NCBI RefSeq assembly: GCF_000721265.1
Contig: NZ_JOFZ01000008.1
Coordinates: 124,001 to 188,000 of the forward strand
Direction of reading: 5' to 3'
Origin: Streptomyces sp. NRRL F-5126
Lineage (GTDB): Bacteria > Actinomycetota > Actinomycetes > Streptomycetales > Streptomycetaceae
DNA length: 64,000 bases
Shown here piece after piece: positions 19,069-28,356 of this stretch. A model generated the notes under the pieces. That model ran no database searches, had not been told where the DNA came from, and saw only the letters and a list, made by a program, of their open reading frames with translations. Position numbers and translations under genes: made by a program. Positions within the stretch are counted from its first letter, which is position 1. Each line of letters opens with the position of its first letter.

Positions 19069-20039
19069 CTTCCCCGTCCGACACGGACCAGCACCCGGAC
19101 GTCTCCGAGATCTCGGAGTTCGCTGAAGGGCTCCTGCCGCCTCCGCGCGCTGCGGAGCTACGGGTCCATCTCGACACCTGTGCCCTGTGCGCGGACGTAC
19201 GGCAGTCCCTCGCGGAGATCAGCGAACTCCTCGGAGCGCTGCCGGAGCCGCCGCGCATGGACGGGGAGGTCGCCGCACGCATCGACGCCGCCTTGGCCGC
19301 CGAAGCACTTCTCGGCTCCTCCGAGGCCGGCGACGCTCCCTTGGTGCCGCAGGCCTCGGCCATCCCCGTACCGGCGCCCTCTCCGTCCACGGAGCCGGAC
19401 AGCGCGCTGGAGGAGTCGCGTGTTTCACGTGAAACATCGCGCGTCTCGCGCGCCCCCGGCGGACCGGCACGCTCCACCACCGGACCAGGTCGGGCCCGTG
19501 TACCCCGACGCCGCCGTGGCGCCGCGATCATCGGGGCCACTCTCGGTGCCGCTGTCATCGGTGCGGGGGTGTTCCTCCTCCAGCCGTCGGACGCCAGTGG
19601 CGACAACACGGCCTCAGCGCAGACGACGGCCTCCCCTCGCATCACCGCCACGGCCACCGCGACAGCGGAGGACGAATTCTCCGGCCACCCCCTGGAGACC
19701 AGCGTGAACACGCTCCTGGCCACCAAGACCAGCAGTGCTCCCCGAGCGAACCCCAACGCACGCACCGCCTCCGCGAACCCGGGCACCGTGACCGATCAGC
19801 CGATGCTGGGTTCCGCACCTCCGGTGCCGCTCTGCGTACGCCAGGGGACCGGTCGCTCGGAGGCGATCCTCGCCGCCGAGCAGGGAACGTACCGGGGGAC
19901 CCCGGCGTATCTGCTCGTCCTGGCGAATCCGGCGGACGAATCGAAGGTGCGGGTCTATGTCATCGACTCCACCTGCGTGGGATCGGTTCCCGCCGTCAAG
20001 GGGAAGACGCTGTTCACGGAGACCTATCCTCGCCAGTGA
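19065..20039 (+). CDS. zinc-containing (ZAS) anti-sigma factor with membrane anchor
   Basis: 324 residues from GTG 19065, translationally coupled to sigM. The N terminus carries H35-x3-C39-x2-C42 (HLDTCALC), the zinc-binding anti-sigma motif that senses thiol oxidation in RsrA-like proteins. A Pro/Ser-rich linker is followed by one membrane helix (AAIIGATLGAAVIGAGVFLL) and an extracytoplasmic C-terminal domain of ~125 residues with two Cys that could form a disulphide (PLCVRQGTGRSEAIL ... DSTCVGS). It should hold SigM at the membrane. A parS site lies inside the gene and is read in frame as V-S-R-E-T. The trxBA genes follow, consistent with redox control. Confidence 0.83.
   Translation: MTSPSDTDQHPDVSEISEFAEGLLPPPRAAELRVHLDTCALCADVRQSLAEISELLGALPEPPRMDGEVAARIDAALAAEALLGSSEAGDAPLVPQASAIPVPAPSPSTEPDSALEESRVSRETSRVSRAPGGPARSTTGPGRARVPRRRRGAAIIGATLGAAVIGAGVFLLQPSDASGDNTASAQTTASPRITATATATAEDEFSGHPLETSVNTLLATKTSSAPRANPNARTASANPGTVTDQPMLGSAPPVPLCVRQGTGRSEAILAAEQGTYRGTPAYLLVLANPADESKVRVYVIDSTCVGSVPAVKGKTLFTETYPRQ
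19422..19435. promoter_or_regulatory. parS site 3, inside the anti-sigma gene
   Basis: Exact GTTTCACGTGAAAC in the linker-coding part of the anti-sigma gene; read as Val-Ser-Arg-Glu-Thr. Confidence 0.93.
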
Positions 20040-20069
20040 CGGCGACGCCACGTTGTACCGACGGACCTC

Positions 20070-20097
20070 GGGAATGTACGGCCCGTAGGATCCGTTG
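20070..20097 (+). promoter_or_regulatory. SigR-type promoter of trxBA
   Basis: GGGAAT (20070-20075), 18-base spacer, GTTG (20094-20097) fits the known Streptomyces SigR consensus GGGAAT-N18-GTT, and the trxBA operon is an established SigR target under disulphide stress. It lies 63 bp upstream of the trxB start. Confidence 0.85.
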
Positions 20098-20159
20098 CGT
20101 GGGATGACAGTCGTCGTACTGGTCCCGAAGAGGCAGTCCCCAGAGACGAGGAAAAACCC

Positions 20160-21134
20160 GTGAGCGACGTCCGTAACGTGATCATCATCGGCTCCGGGCC
20201 GGCCGGCTACACCGCCGCGCTGTACACCGCGCGTGCGTCGTTGAAGCCGCTGGTCTTCGAGGGTGCCGTCACCGCGGGTGGTGCCCTGATGAACACCACC
20301 GAGGTGGAGAACTTCCCGGGCTTCCAGGACGGGATCGTGGGTCCCGAGCTCATGGACAACATGAGGGCTCAGGCCGAGCGCTTCGGGGCGGAGCTCGTCC
20401 CGGACGACGTGATCGAGGTCGACCTCACCGGTGACATCAAGACCGTCACGGACACGGCCGGCACGGTCCACCGCGCCAAGACCGTGATCGTCGCCACCGG
20501 GTCCGCGTACCGCAAGCTGGGGCTCCCCCGCGAGGACGAGCTCTCCGGCCGCGGAGTTTCCTGGTGTGCCACGTGTGACGGCTTCTTCTTCAAGGACCAT
20601 GACATCGTGGTGGTCGGTGGTGGCGACACCGCCATGGAGGAGGCGACCTTCCTGTCCCGGTTCGCCAAGTCCGTCACGATCGTCCACCGCCGTGACACGC
20701 TGCGTGCCTCCAAGGCGATGCAGGACCGTGCGTTCGCGGATCCGAAGATCTCCTTCGCCTGGAACAAGGAAGTCGCGGAGATCCACGGCGACCCGAAGCT
20801 CAGTGGACTGACCCTGCGCGACACCCAGACCGGCGAGACGTCCGAGCTGGCCGTGACGGGGCTGTTCATCGCAGTCGGCCACGACCCGCGGACCGAGCTG
20901 TTCAAGGGCCAGCTGGAACTGGACGGCGAGGGCTACCTGAAGGTCGATGCGCCGACGACCCGGACCGATGTCACCGGCGTCTTCGGAGCGGGCGACGTCG
21001 TCGACCACACCTACCGGCAGGCGATCACGGCCGCGGGCACCGGCTGCTCCGCCGCGCTGGACGCCGAGCGCTACCTCGCCGCCCTGAACGACAGCGAGAA
21101 GGCCCCCGAGCCGGAGAAGACCGCCACGGTCTGA
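20160..21134 (+). CDS. trxB: thioredoxin-disulfide reductase
   Basis: 324 residues from GTG 20160. FAD-binding [13 protein letters not shown] at the N terminus, redox-active CATC ([11 protein letters not shown], ~residues 137-140), NADPH-binding [13 protein letters not shown], and the C-terminal [18 protein letters not shown] motif are all present. It transfers electrons from NADPH to thioredoxin in the cytoplasm. trxA follows 59 bp downstream. The SigR-type promoter at 20070 explains induction by thiol oxidation. Confidence 0.97.
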   Translation: MSDVRNVIIIGSGPAGYTAALYTARASLKPLVFEGAVTAGGALMNTTEVENFPGFQDGIVGPELMDNMRAQAERFGAELVPDDVIEVDLTGDIKTVTDTAGTVHRAKTVIVATGSAYRKLGLPREDELSGRGVSWCATCDGFFFKDHDIVVVGGGDTAMEEATFLSRFAKSVTIVHRRDTLRASKAMQDRAFADPKISFAWNKEVAEIHGDPKLSGLTLRDTQTGETSELAVTGLFIAVGHDPRTELFKGQLELDGEGYLKVDAPTTRTDVTGVFGAGDVVDHTYRQAITAAGTGCSAALDAERYLAALNDSEKAPEPEKTATV

Positions 21135-21193
21135 GAAGACCATCGCAGTCTGCACCGCGGAGCCACCCACCCCATCGAATGAAGGAGGCCGCC

Positions 21194-21523
21194 ATGGCCG
21201 GCGACCTGAAGCACGTAACCGACGACACCTTCGACGAGGATGTCCTCAAGAGCGACAAGCCCGTCCTCGTCGACTTCTGGGCCGAGTGGTGCGGCCCGTG
21301 CCGCCAGATCGCCCCGTCTCTGGAGGCCATCGCCAAGGAGCACGGCGACAAGATCCAGGTGGTCAAGCTCAACATCGACGAGAACCCGACCACGGCGGCC
21401 AAGTACGGCGTCATGTCGATCCCGACGCTGAACGTCTACCGGGGCGGCGAGGTCGCCAAGACCATCGTCGGCGCGAAGCCCAAGGCCGCGCTCGAGCGTG
21501 ACCTGGGTGACTTCATCGGCTAG
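21194..21523 (+). CDS. trxA: thioredoxin
   Basis: 109 residues; active site WCGPC in VDFWAEWCGPCRQIAPSLE and the cis-Pro segment MSIPTL. It reduces protein disulphides in the cytoplasm with electrons from TrxB. ATG 21194 is preceded by AAGGAGG; an ATG at 21179 in the same frame contains that ribosome binding site and is rejected. A parS site lies 7 bp after the stop, then a strong terminator. Confidence 0.97.
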   Translation: MAGDLKHVTDDTFDEDVLKSDKPVLVDFWAEWCGPCRQIAPSLEAIAKEHGDKIQVVKLNIDENPTTAAKYGVMSIPTLNVYRGGEVAKTIVGAKPKAALERDLGDFIG

Positions 21524-21530
21524 TCGCGAT

Positions 21531-21544
21531 GTTTCACGTGAAAC
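21531..21544. promoter_or_regulatory. parS site 4, after trxA
   Basis: Exact GTTTCACGTGAAAC; its last four bases form the outer end of the following terminator stem. Confidence 0.93.
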
Positions 21545-21580
21545 GAGCCCGTCTCCCCGGCAGGGGAGACGGGCTCGTTT
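21541..21580. terminator. bidirectional terminator between trxA and GNAT gene
   Basis: 18-bp perfect stem (21541-21558 with 21563-21580) with a GGCA loop. The stem ends in AAA/TTT, giving a short U tract in both directions. It overlaps the parS site on the left and the first base of the convergent gene's stop codon on the right. Confidence 0.88.
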
Positions 21581-22197
21581 CACAGGGGGCGCAGCGCTGG
21601 TTCCTTCTGCACGGCGCCGAGGAGCCGGTCCAGTGCCATCTCCACGTCCTCCTTCCAGGAGAGCGTGGAGCGCAGCTCCAGTCTCAGGCGGGGATACGCC
21701 GGATGGGAGCGCACGGTCTTGAAGCCCACCGACAGCAGATGGTCGGCGGGCAGGACGCAGGCCGGCTCCTTCCAGTGGGTATCACCGAAGGCCTCGATCG
21801 CCTTGAACTCGCGGCGCAGCAGATCCTTGGCGACGGCCTGGACCATGACCCGGCCAAGCCCCTGGCCCTGATATGCGGGCAGGACCGAGGCGGTCATCAG
21901 CTGGACCGCGTCGGGTGAGACCGGGCTCGTGGGGAAGGCCATGGAGCGTGGCACGTAGGCCGGAGGCGCGTACAGCACGAATCCGGCCGGCATCTCGTCG
22001 ACGTAGACCAGACGCCCGCAGGAGCCCCACTCCAGCAGGACCGACGAGATCCAGGCTTCCTTCTCGTTCGCCGACCGGCCCGCCCGCACGGCGGCGTCGC
22101 CACGGACGGGGTCGAGCTCCCAGAACACGCACGCTCGGCATCGGTGGGGAAGATCGGGGAGGTTGTCCAGTGTGAGCGGCACCAGCCGACGTCCCAT
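21580..22197 (-). CDS. GNAT-family N-acetyltransferase
   Basis: 205 residues from ATG 22197, with GAGGAAC about 7 bases upstream. The acetyl-CoA-binding motif A is seen in LMTASVLPAYQGQGLGRVMVQAVAKDLLRREFKAIEAFG. The N-terminal CRACVFWELDPV segment has two Cys and is typical of the GNAT found next to parAB/trxBA in Streptomyces. Substrate unknown. It is the last gene of the leftward run that begins at rpmH, but a 152-bp gap separates it from parB, so it may be transcribed separately. Confidence 0.85.
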   Translation of the reverse strand: MGRRLVPLTLDNLPDLPHRCRACVFWELDPVRGDAAVRAGRSANEKEAWISSVLLEWGSCGRLVYVDEMPAGFVLYAPPAYVPRSMAFPTSPVSPDAVQLMTASVLPAYQGQGLGRVMVQAVAKDLLRREFKAIEAFGDTHWKEPACVLPADHLLSVGFKTVRSHPAYPRLRLELRSTLSWKEDVEMALDRLLGAVQKEPALRPL

Positions 22198-22349
22198 GAA
22201 GCTGTTCCTCACTTCCTCGCCTCACACGCCCAGGCCACTGCTCGCATCGTATCCAGGCGCCTGCGCCTGCCACACCGAGAGCGGGCAAAGAGGGCGGGCC
22301 GCGTCTCCGGCACCCGGAACACGGCCCGCCTCCTACGGCAGCGTGAGGA

Positions 22350-23459
22350 TCAGCCCTCGTTCGGCTCCTCGGATCCCCCGCCCTGCCCGTGGTCCATGAC
22401 GCGCCCCTCACCTGGAGCGAGCGTGCCGAGAATGCGCTCCAGGTCGTCCATCGAGGCGAACTCGACCACGATCTTCCCCTTCTTTTGCCCGAGGTCTACC
22501 TTCACTCGGGTCTCGAAGCGGTCCGACAGCCGGGACGCCAGCTCCGTCAGTGCGGGTGACACCCTCGCGCCCGCGCGGGGGCTCTTCGTCTTGGTGGCGC
22601 TCTTGGGCTCCGACGACATCAACTGGACGATCTCTTCGACCGCACGAACCGACAGGCCCTCGGCCACGATGCGATGTGCCAGTCGGTCCTGCTCCTCGGA
22701 ATCGTCCACCGACAGCAGCGCCCTCGCATGGCCGGCCGACAGTACGCCGGCCGCGACCCTGCGCTGGACCGAAGGGGACAGCCGCAGCAGGCGCAGCGTG
22801 TTGGACACCTGCGGTCGCGAGCGGCCGATCCGGTCCGCGAGCTGGTCGTGCGTGCAGTGGAAGTCCTTGAGCAACTGGTCGTAGGCAGCGGCCTCTTCCA
22901 GCGGATTCAGCTGGGCGCGGTGCAGGTTCTCGAGCAGGGCGTCCAGCAGCAGCTTCTCGTCGTCGGTGGCCCGTACGATCGCCGGGATGCGCTCAAGCCC
23001 CGCCTCACGGCACGCGCGCCAGCGTCGCTCACCCATGATCAGCTCGTAGCGCTCCGGACTGACCTGCCGCACGACGACCGGCTGCAGGAGGCCGACCTCC
23101 TTGATGGAGGTCACCAGCTCCGAAAGCGCGTCCTCGTCGAAGACCTCACGGGGCTGGCGAGGGTTCGGCGTGATGAAGTCGATGGGGACCTCGGCGAAGT
23201 GCGCACCCGCCACCGCGGCCGGAGGTTCCGCCGTCTGCGGCTGTTCCGGGATGGCTCGCTCACCGGACGGCTGCGCCTCCGGAGACGTGGCCGCCTGCGG
23301 AAGCGCGGTCACCTTGGCCGCGGCCACGCCCCGCTCCGCGGTGAGCACCCCTGGCGTCCCCGCGGAAGCGGCCTCACCGCCCGCCGGCGCCGGCTCCTGC
23401 GGGGCGGCGGGAATCAGTGCACCGAGCCCACGCCCCAGCCCCCTACGTCGCTCGCTCAC
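22350..23459 (-). CDS. parB: chromosome-partitioning protein ParB
   Basis: 369 residues starting [17 protein letters not shown]. The CTPase/N-terminal domain carries [21 protein letters not shown] and [14 protein letters not shown] (GERRxRA motif), then the helix-turn-helix that reads parS ([26 protein letters not shown]) and a C-terminal dimerisation region. ParB loads at parS and spreads to build the origin segregation complex, which ParA moves during sporulation septation. It overlaps parA by 4 bp. Six parS sites are in this window. Confidence 0.96.
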   Translation of the reverse strand: MSERRRGLGRGLGALIPAAPQEPAPAGGEAASAGTPGVLTAERGVAAAKVTALPQAATSPEAQPSGERAIPEQPQTAEPPAAVAGAHFAEVPIDFITPNPRQPREVFDEDALSELVTSIKEVGLLQPVVVRQVSPERYELIMGERRWRACREAGLERIPAIVRATDDEKLLLDALLENLHRAQLNPLEEAAAYDQLLKDFHCTHDQLADRIGRSRPQVSNTLRLLRLSPSVQRRVAAGVLSAGHARALLSVDDSEEQDRLAHRIVAEGLSVRAVEEIVQLMSSEPKSATKTKSPRAGARVSPALTELASRLSDRFETRVKVDLGQKKGKIVVEFASMDDLERILGTLAPGEGRVMDHGQGGGSEEPNEG

Positions 23460-24532
23460 TGGATGCCCTCCGACATGTTCTGCTGGTTGTTCTGACCGCC
23501 CTGATGGGCATTCTGACCGTCGTAGCGGATCCCGACCCCGCGCAGCGCGATCTCGCGCGCAGCTTCGAGGTACGAGAGGGAACCACTCGATCCGGGATCA
23601 TAGGTCAGTACCGTCTGGCCGTAGCTTGGCGCCTCCGAGATCCGCACGGAGCGGGGGATGCTCGTGCGCAGCACCTCTTCACCGAAGTGGCTGCGCACCT
23701 CGTCCGCCACCTGGGAAGCCAGCCGTGTCCTGCCGTCGTACATGGTCAGCAGGATCGTGGAGACATGCAGGTCAGGGTTGAGGTGGCCGCGCACGAGGTC
23801 CACGTTGCGCAGCAGCTGCCCCAGCCCCTCCAGCGCGTAGTACTCGCACTGGATGGGGATCAGCACCTCGGCACCCGCGACGAGCGCATTCACGGTGAGC
23901 AGGCCCAGGGAAGGCGGGCAATCGATCAGGACATAGTCCAGCGGTTGCTCGTAGGCCGTGATCGCTCGCTGGAGACGGCTCTCCCGCGCGACCAGCGACA
24001 CCAACTCGATCTCCGCACCGGCGAGATCGATGGTCGCCGGCGCGCAGAACAGCCCCTCCACATCGGGGACGGGCTGTACGACCTCGGAGAGCGGCTTGGA
24101 CTCCACCAGCACGTCATAGATGGATGGGACCTCGGCATGGTGATCGACACCCAGCGCGGTGGACGCGTTGCCCTGCGGGTCGAGGTCGACCACCAGGACC
24201 CTCGCACCGTGCAACGCGAGGGAAGCGGCCAAGTTCACCGTGGTCGTGGTCTTCCCGACGCCACCCTTCTGGTTGGCGACGACCATGACCCGCGTCTGCT
24301 CGGGGCGTGGGAGCCCCTCACCGGCGCGACCCAGTGCCTCCACGGCGAGCTGCGCAGCTCTGCCGATGGGGGTGTCGTCCATTGGGGGCGGTGTTTCACG
24401 TGAAACATCGTCTCCCAGGGACTCGGTACGGGGACCGGGGACCGGATCGGCCATCGGTCCCGCGATGTTGGCGTCGGACCGCAAGGATTCACTCTCCTCG
24501 ACTTCAGACTCGCAATGAACAGAGCCTGCCAT
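23456..24532 (-). CDS. parA: chromosome-partitioning ATPase ParA
   Basis: 358 residues from ATG 24532. The deviant Walker A motif is [22 protein letters not shown], with [17 protein letters not shown] and [19 protein letters not shown] as the later switch motifs. ParA binds DNA and polymerises in aerial hyphae to position ParB-origin complexes. The start is uncertain: the open frame begins at 24697 with codons created by a parS site, and starts at 24532 or 24454 are more credible; none has a strong ribosome binding site. A parS site lies inside the N-terminal part, read in frame as V-S-R-E-T. Confidence 0.9.
   Translation of the reverse strand: MAGSVHCESEVEESESLRSDANIAGPMADPVPGPRTESLGDDVSRETPPPMDDTPIGRAAQLAVEALGRAGEGLPRPEQTRVMVVANQKGGVGKTTTTVNLAASLALHGARVLVVDLDPQGNASTALGVDHHAEVPSIYDVLVESKPLSEVVQPVPDVEGLFCAPATIDLAGAEIELVSLVARESRLQRAITAYEQPLDYVLIDCPPSLGLLTVNALVAGAEVLIPIQCEYYALEGLGQLLRNVDLVRGHLNPDLHVSTILLTMYDGRTRLASQVADEVRSHFGEEVLRTSIPRSVRISEAPSYGQTVLTYDPGSSGSLSYLEAAREIALRGVGIRYDGQNAHQGGQNNQQNMSEGIQ
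24393..24406. promoter_or_regulatory. parS site 5, inside parA
   Basis: Exact GTTTCACGTGAAAC in the 5' part of parA. Confidence 0.93.
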
Positions 24533-24681
24533 GCTTTGGGGGTCGTGAACCAGCGAGGCCCTGCGTTCTGTGGACGAAACCGCCTCTGTGGACAACTCCG
24601 TGGACCGTCCGAGGGGTTTACGGGCTCGCGGTGCGGCGGCCGCGCGCCCACGGTCGATGATTCCTTGAAGCAGTGAGCGAC

Positions 24682-24695
24682 GTTTCACGTGAAAC
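24682..24695. promoter_or_regulatory. parS site 6, upstream of parA
   Basis: Exact GTTTCACGTGAAAC in the 288-bp gap between the parA start and the end of rsmG, so it may also sit in the parAB promoter region and allow ParB feedback. Confidence 0.93.
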
Positions 24696-24820
24696 ACGAT
24701 GCACGCGCCGCCGGATCAGATCGCCCCGACACTCCGGGGCGTTACGACACGCCGCCATTTATGGAGCATCACGCACATAAGCCTCATGTCGGGCCTTTCG
24801 ACCCGACGACCGATCAGGCG

Positions 24821-25537
24821 TCAGCGGCGCCGACGCGCCCGCCCCGCGCGCGCGGCCTTGGCACGCTTGGCCGCGAACCGGACACCACCCGGAGACTCAC
24901 CCACCTCGACGCGCACCACGGTGGCCTGAGGATCGACCACGCCCTCCCCGACGCGCAGCACCGAGGTGGAGACCACACCCAGCTTCCCCAGGGCGGCTCT
25001 GGCGCTCTTGAGCTCCTCTTCGGCGGTGTCGCCCTTAAGGGCCAGCATCTCGCCGTAGGGCCGCAGCAGCGGCACGCCCCAGCCGGCGAGGCGGTCCAGC
25101 GGGGCCACAGCCCGTGCGGTCACCACATGGACGGGCTGGACCTTGCCCAGCACCTCCTCGGCACGTCCGCGTTCGACCGTCACATGATCGAGCCCGAGCA
25201 GCTCGACGACCTCCTGGAGGAAGTTCGTCCGTCGCAGCAACGGCTCGAGGAGTGTGATCTTGAGATCCCTGCGGACGAGCGCGAGCGGGATGCCCGGCAG
25301 CCCCGCACCCGACCCGACATCGCACACCATGACGCCCTCGGGGACGACCTCCGAGAGAACGGCGCAGTTCAGCAGGTGTCGCTCCCACAGACGCGGCACC
25401 TCGCGCGGGCCGATCAGCCCCCGTGTGACCCCTACGTCCGCAAGCAGCTCCGCATACCGGACCGCCTCGGGGAAGTACTCGCCGAAAACCCTCCGCGCCC
25501 CCTGCGGGGCTGGGGGAAGCTCAGCCGCTTCCGTCAC
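24821..25537 (-). CDS. rsmG: 16S rRNA (guanine-N7) methyltransferase RsmG
   Basis: 238 residues from GTG 25537 (GGAAGG 9 bases upstream). SAM-binding motif I is VCDVGSGAGLPGIPLALV, followed by LLEPLLRRTNFLQEV; GPREVPRLWERHLLNC is the conserved N-terminal signature of GidB/RsmG. It methylates G527 (E. coli numbering) of 16S rRNA; loss gives low-level streptomycin resistance in Streptomyces. The C-terminal ~25 residues are very basic. A terminator separates it from jag upstream, so it may have its own promoter. Confidence 0.95.
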   Translation of the reverse strand: MTEAAELPPAPQGARRVFGEYFPEAVRYAELLADVGVTRGLIGPREVPRLWERHLLNCAVLSEVVPEGVMVCDVGSGAGLPGIPLALVRRDLKITLLEPLLRRTNFLQEVVELLGLDHVTVERGRAEEVLGKVQPVHVVTARAVAPLDRLAGWGVPLLRPYGEMLALKGDTAEEELKSARAALGKLGVVSTSVLRVGEGVVDPQATVVRVEVGESPGGVRFAAKRAKAARAGRARRRR

Positions 25538-25600
25538 GGGAACCGTCCTTCCATACCGGGCCACCACGCGGCGGCTCACCTTCAGAGGCTGACAAACAGC

Positions 25601-25626
25601 GGCCCCGTCTGCGAACAGACGGGGCC
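25601..25626 (-). terminator. terminator after jag
   Basis: 11-bp perfect stem (25601-25611 with 25616-25626) closed by a CGAA tetraloop, in the gap between the jag stop and the rsmG start. Confidence 0.8.
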
Positions 25627-25637
25627 GGGCACGCACA

Positions 25638-25689
25638 GGATCCGGTCAGAGGATCCGGTCGGAAGATCCGGTCAGGGGATCCTGTCAGG
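25638..25689. repeat. four tandem 13-bp repeats running into the jag stop codon
   Basis: Units GGATCCGGTCAGA, GGATCCGGTCGGA, AGATCCGGTCAGG and GGATCCTGTCAGG occupy 25638-25689 without gaps. The jag stop codon (25685-25687) lies in the fourth unit, so the array probably grew from the end of jag. Confidence 0.9.
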
Positions 25690-26206
25690 CAGGAAGGACC
25701 ACGACGAACCGCTGCGGCTCCTCGCCCTCGGACTCGCTGCGCAGGCCGGCGGCCGCGACCGCGTCGTGCACGACCTTGCGCTCGAAGGGGGTCATCGGCG
25801 CCAGCTTCACGGACTCGCCGGTCTTCTTCACCTCGTCCGCCGTCTTGGCGCCCAGCTCCGCGAGCTCCGCGCGCTTCTTCGCACGGAAGCCGGCGATGTC
25901 GAGCATCAGCCTGGACCGGTCACCGGTCTCGCGGTGCACGGCGAGCCGCGTCAACTCCTGGAGCGCCTCCAGCACCTCGCCGTCGCGGCCGACCAGCTTC
26001 TGAAGGTCCCGGCCACCGGAGTCGCTGATGATCGACACCGCGGCGCGGTCGGCCTCGACGTCCATGTCGATGTCACCGTCGAGGTCGGCGATGTCGAGGA
26101 GCTCCTCGAGGTAGTCGGCCGCGATCTCACCCTCCTGCTCCAGGTGGGACAGGGCGTCGCCACTCTCGGCAGCACCCTCGGTGGCGGCAACGGTTCCTTC
26201 CGTCAC
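25685..26206 (-). CDS. jag: Jag/KhpB-like RNA-binding protein (KH + R3H domains)
   Basis: 173 residues. After an acidic N terminus come a KH domain (~45-105; SIISDSGGRDLQKLVGRDGEVLEALQELTRLAV) and an R3H domain (~110-165; KLAPMTPFERKVVHDAVAAAGLRSESEGEEPQRFVVVLP). Such proteins bind RNA and affect cell-wall growth in Gram-positive bacteria. It is 15 bp from yidC in the rpmH-rnpA-yidD-yidC-jag order usual for bacteria. A four-unit tandem repeat begins at its stop codon. Confidence 0.92.
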   Translation of the reverse strand: MTEGTVAATEGAAESGDALSHLEQEGEIAADYLEELLDIADLDGDIDMDVEADRAAVSIISDSGGRDLQKLVGRDGEVLEALQELTRLAVHRETGDRSRLMLDIAGFRAKKRAELAELGAKTADEVKKTGESVKLAPMTPFERKVVHDAVAAAGLRSESEGEEPQRFVVVLPA

Positions 26207-26221
26207 GGATGGACTCCTTCT

Positions 26222-27610
26222 TCACTTCTTGGAGGGGTGCTTGGGCCGCTGCTGGCCCTTGCGCTGCCCCGACTTCGCCTGGCCTGACCGCGCGGCGGCG
26301 GGCTTGCCTGAGGCCTTGGACCTGGCGGGCTGCTGCCCCTGTTGCTTCCCCTGCTGGCCGGACTTCGCCTGGCCGCCCTGCTTGGCCGACGTCTGCTTGG
26401 CCGGAGCCTGCTTCGACGAGCCCTGCTTCTTCGGCTGCTCGCCCCGCTTCTCCAGCGTGGTGGGCTCGCCGGCCTGGGCCTGCGTCTCCGTCTCGGTCTC
26501 GGCCACCGCGGTGTGCGTGGCCGCGGTGCCGGATGCCTGACGCTGCGACTTGCTCTGCCGCTTGGGCTGCTGCCGCCGCGCCTGACCGCCGCCGACCCCG
26601 GCCTCGGCCGCGACCGTGTCGCTCTTCACCAGCGAACCGTCGGCCTGCGGCGCGAGCCCCGCCTTGGCGAGCCCGGTCACGAACTTGCGCTCGTTGTCGT
26701 TGCGGTCCGGGCCCTTGCCGACGATCGTCGCGATCATCTTCCGCTTGCGGCGCGATCGCACCTGCCCGTGAGTGGTGGCCGTCTTCAGCAGGCGCTGGAG
26801 GAAGGCGTCCTGCGCCTTGCTGCCCGGCGTCGGGTTCTGGTTGATCACGTACATCTGCTGGCCCATGGTCCACACGTTGGTGGTCAGCCAGTAGACGAGG
26901 ACACCGACGGGGAAGTTGATGCCCATGCCCATGAAGATCAGCGGGAACACGTACATCAGCATCTTCTGCTGCTGCATGTACGGCGTCTTCACCGTGATGT
27001 CGACGTTCTTCGTCATCAGCTGGCGCTGCGTGTAGAACTGCGACGCGGACATCATGATGATCATGATCCCGGCGACGATCCGCACGTTCAACAGGGTGGA
27101 GCCAAGCGCGGCGGCCTTGTCCGCGTTGTCCAGGAACTTGACGGCGAGCGGGGCACCGAAGATGTGTGCCTTCTGCGCGCTGTCCAGCAGCGAGCTGTTG
27201 ATGGCGCCGATCTTCGTGCCGTTGGCGATGCCGGCGAGCACGTGGTACAGCGCGAAGAAGAACGGCGACTGCGCGATGATCGGCAGGCACGAGGAGAGCG
27301 GGTTGGTGCCCGTCTCCTTGTACAGCTTCATCATCTCTTCGGACTGACGCGATTTGTCGTTCTTGTAGCGCTCCTGGATCGCCTTCATCTTCGGCTGGAG
27401 CACCTGCATGTTCCGCGTCGACTTGATCTGCTTCACGAAGAGCGGGACCAGGCAGATACGGATCAGCACCACGAGGGAGACGATGGACAGTCCCCACGCC
27501 CAGCCCGTGTCAGGGCCGAAGATCGCCCCGTACAGCGAGTGGAACTGGACGATCACCCAGGAAACGGGCCAGGTGATGAAGCTGAACAAACTGGCAATCG
27601 AGTCGAACAT
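26222..27610 (-). CDS. yidC: membrane protein insertase YidC
   Basis: 462 residues. Five membrane helices include the N-terminal anchor and the YidC/Oxa1 core ([42 protein letters not shown] ... [22 protein letters not shown]), with the conserved Arg in the first core helix. It inserts and folds membrane proteins alone or with SecYEG. The C-terminal ~190 residues are a long Lys/Gln/Ala/Ser-rich cytoplasmic tail, probably for ribosome contact. It begins at the base next to the yidD stop. Confidence 0.95.
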   Translation of the reverse strand: MFDSIASLFSFITWPVSWVIVQFHSLYGAIFGPDTGWAWGLSIVSLVVLIRICLVPLFVKQIKSTRNMQVLQPKMKAIQERYKNDKSRQSEEMMKLYKETGTNPLSSCLPIIAQSPFFFALYHVLAGIANGTKIGAINSSLLDSAQKAHIFGAPLAVKFLDNADKAAALGSTLLNVRIVAGIMIIMMSASQFYTQRQLMTKNVDITVKTPYMQQQKMLMYVFPLIFMGMGINFPVGVLVYWLTTNVWTMGQQMYVINQNPTPGSKAQDAFLQRLLKTATTHGQVRSRRKRKMIATIVGKGPDRNDNERKFVTGLAKAGLAPQADGSLVKSDTVAAEAGVGGGQARRQQPKRQSKSQRQASGTAATHTAVAETETETQAQAGEPTTLEKRGEQPKKQGSSKQAPAKQTSAKQGGQAKSGQQGKQQGQQPARSKASGKPAAARSGQAKSGQRKGQQRPKHPSKK

Positions 27611-27970
27611 TCAGGCTCCTTGAGCATGGGGCGAGGTCTCTGCGGCCGGACTGGAGGACGGATCCGATCCCGGTCCTCCTGAAGGCACGCCAGTCGCGGA
27701 GTGCCCGCTCTTTCTGCGCCACGCGTCACGCAGCAACTCGTGCCACCGCGGTCGCTTCCGCGGCGGCACATGATCCACACCGCCGGGCGACCACGGATTG
27801 CACCGCAGAATGCGCCAGGCGGTAAGCGCCGTTCCCTTCACCGCACCGTGCCGGTCGATCGCCGTGTACCCATAGTGCGAGCACGACGGGTAGTAGCGAC
27901 AGACCGGCCCGAGCAAAGGGCTGATCGTCCACTGGTACAGCTTGATCAGCGCAAGCAGTGGATACTTCAT
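27611..27970 (-). CDS. yidD: membrane protein insertion efficiency factor YidD
   Basis: 119 residues. [31 protein letters not shown] and [15 protein letters not shown] are the conserved haemolytic-like YidD signature with its three Cys. It is membrane-associated and aids YidC-dependent insertion. ATGA overlap of 4 bp with rnpA upstream and direct abutment with yidC downstream show tight coupling. The C-terminal 35 residues are a variable Ser/Pro-rich tail. Confidence 0.94.
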   Translation of the reverse strand: MKYPLLALIKLYQWTISPLLGPVCRYYPSCSHYGYTAIDRHGAVKGTALTAWRILRCNPWSPGGVDHVPPRKRPRWHELLRDAWRRKSGHSATGVPSGGPGSDPSSSPAAETSPHAQGA

Positions 27971-28338
27971 CGCGCGCCCCTTCCCAGCAGTCGCTCGAGA
28001 GCGGCGTCCAGGTCTCGGGCCAGTTGTTCGTGGGACGCGTCACCCGAACCGGGCAACGCACGTACGACAACCAGGCTACCGGGGGGCAGTACGGACAGGC
28101 GTTCGCGAACGAGATGGCGCAGCTGCCGCTTCACCCGCGTACGGACGACGGCGCCGCCCACGGCCTTGCTCACGACGAAACCCGCACGCGCCGGGAAAGC
28201 ACTCTCCCCCGGCGCGTGCGGGTCCGGTTCGCCGCTACGCATGTGGACGACCAGGAGCGGCCGTCCGGCTCTGCGTCCTCGGCGTACCGCGGCCGCGAAT
28301 TCTTCGCGCCGCCTCAGCCGATGCTCGGTAGGCAGCAC
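27967..28338 (-). CDS. rnpA: ribonuclease P protein component
   Basis: 123 residues. [26 protein letters not shown] is the RNR motif that contacts the catalytic [29 protein letters not shown] is the N-terminal part of the central cleft. It processes the 5' ends of tRNA precursors. Overlaps yidD by 4 bp; rpmH ends 18 bp upstream. Confidence 0.95.
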   Translation of the reverse strand: MLPTEHRLRRREEFAAAVRRGRRAGRPLLVVHMRSGEPDPHAPGESAFPARAGFVVSKAVGGAVVRTRVKRQLRHLVRERLSVLPPGSLVVVRALPGSGDASHEQLARDLDAALERLLGRGAR

Positions 28339-28356
28339 GTCACAACCTGTGCGGAA

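Noticed and set aside
24533..24697. Upstream start of parA beginning MFHVKR
   Set aside because: The ATG and following codons are produced by the parS palindrome and its flank; the same MFHVKR appears wherever parS meets an ATG. No ribosome binding site.
25638..25689. CRISPR array
   Set aside because: The 13-bp repeats are directly adjacent with no spacers and no cas genes are present.
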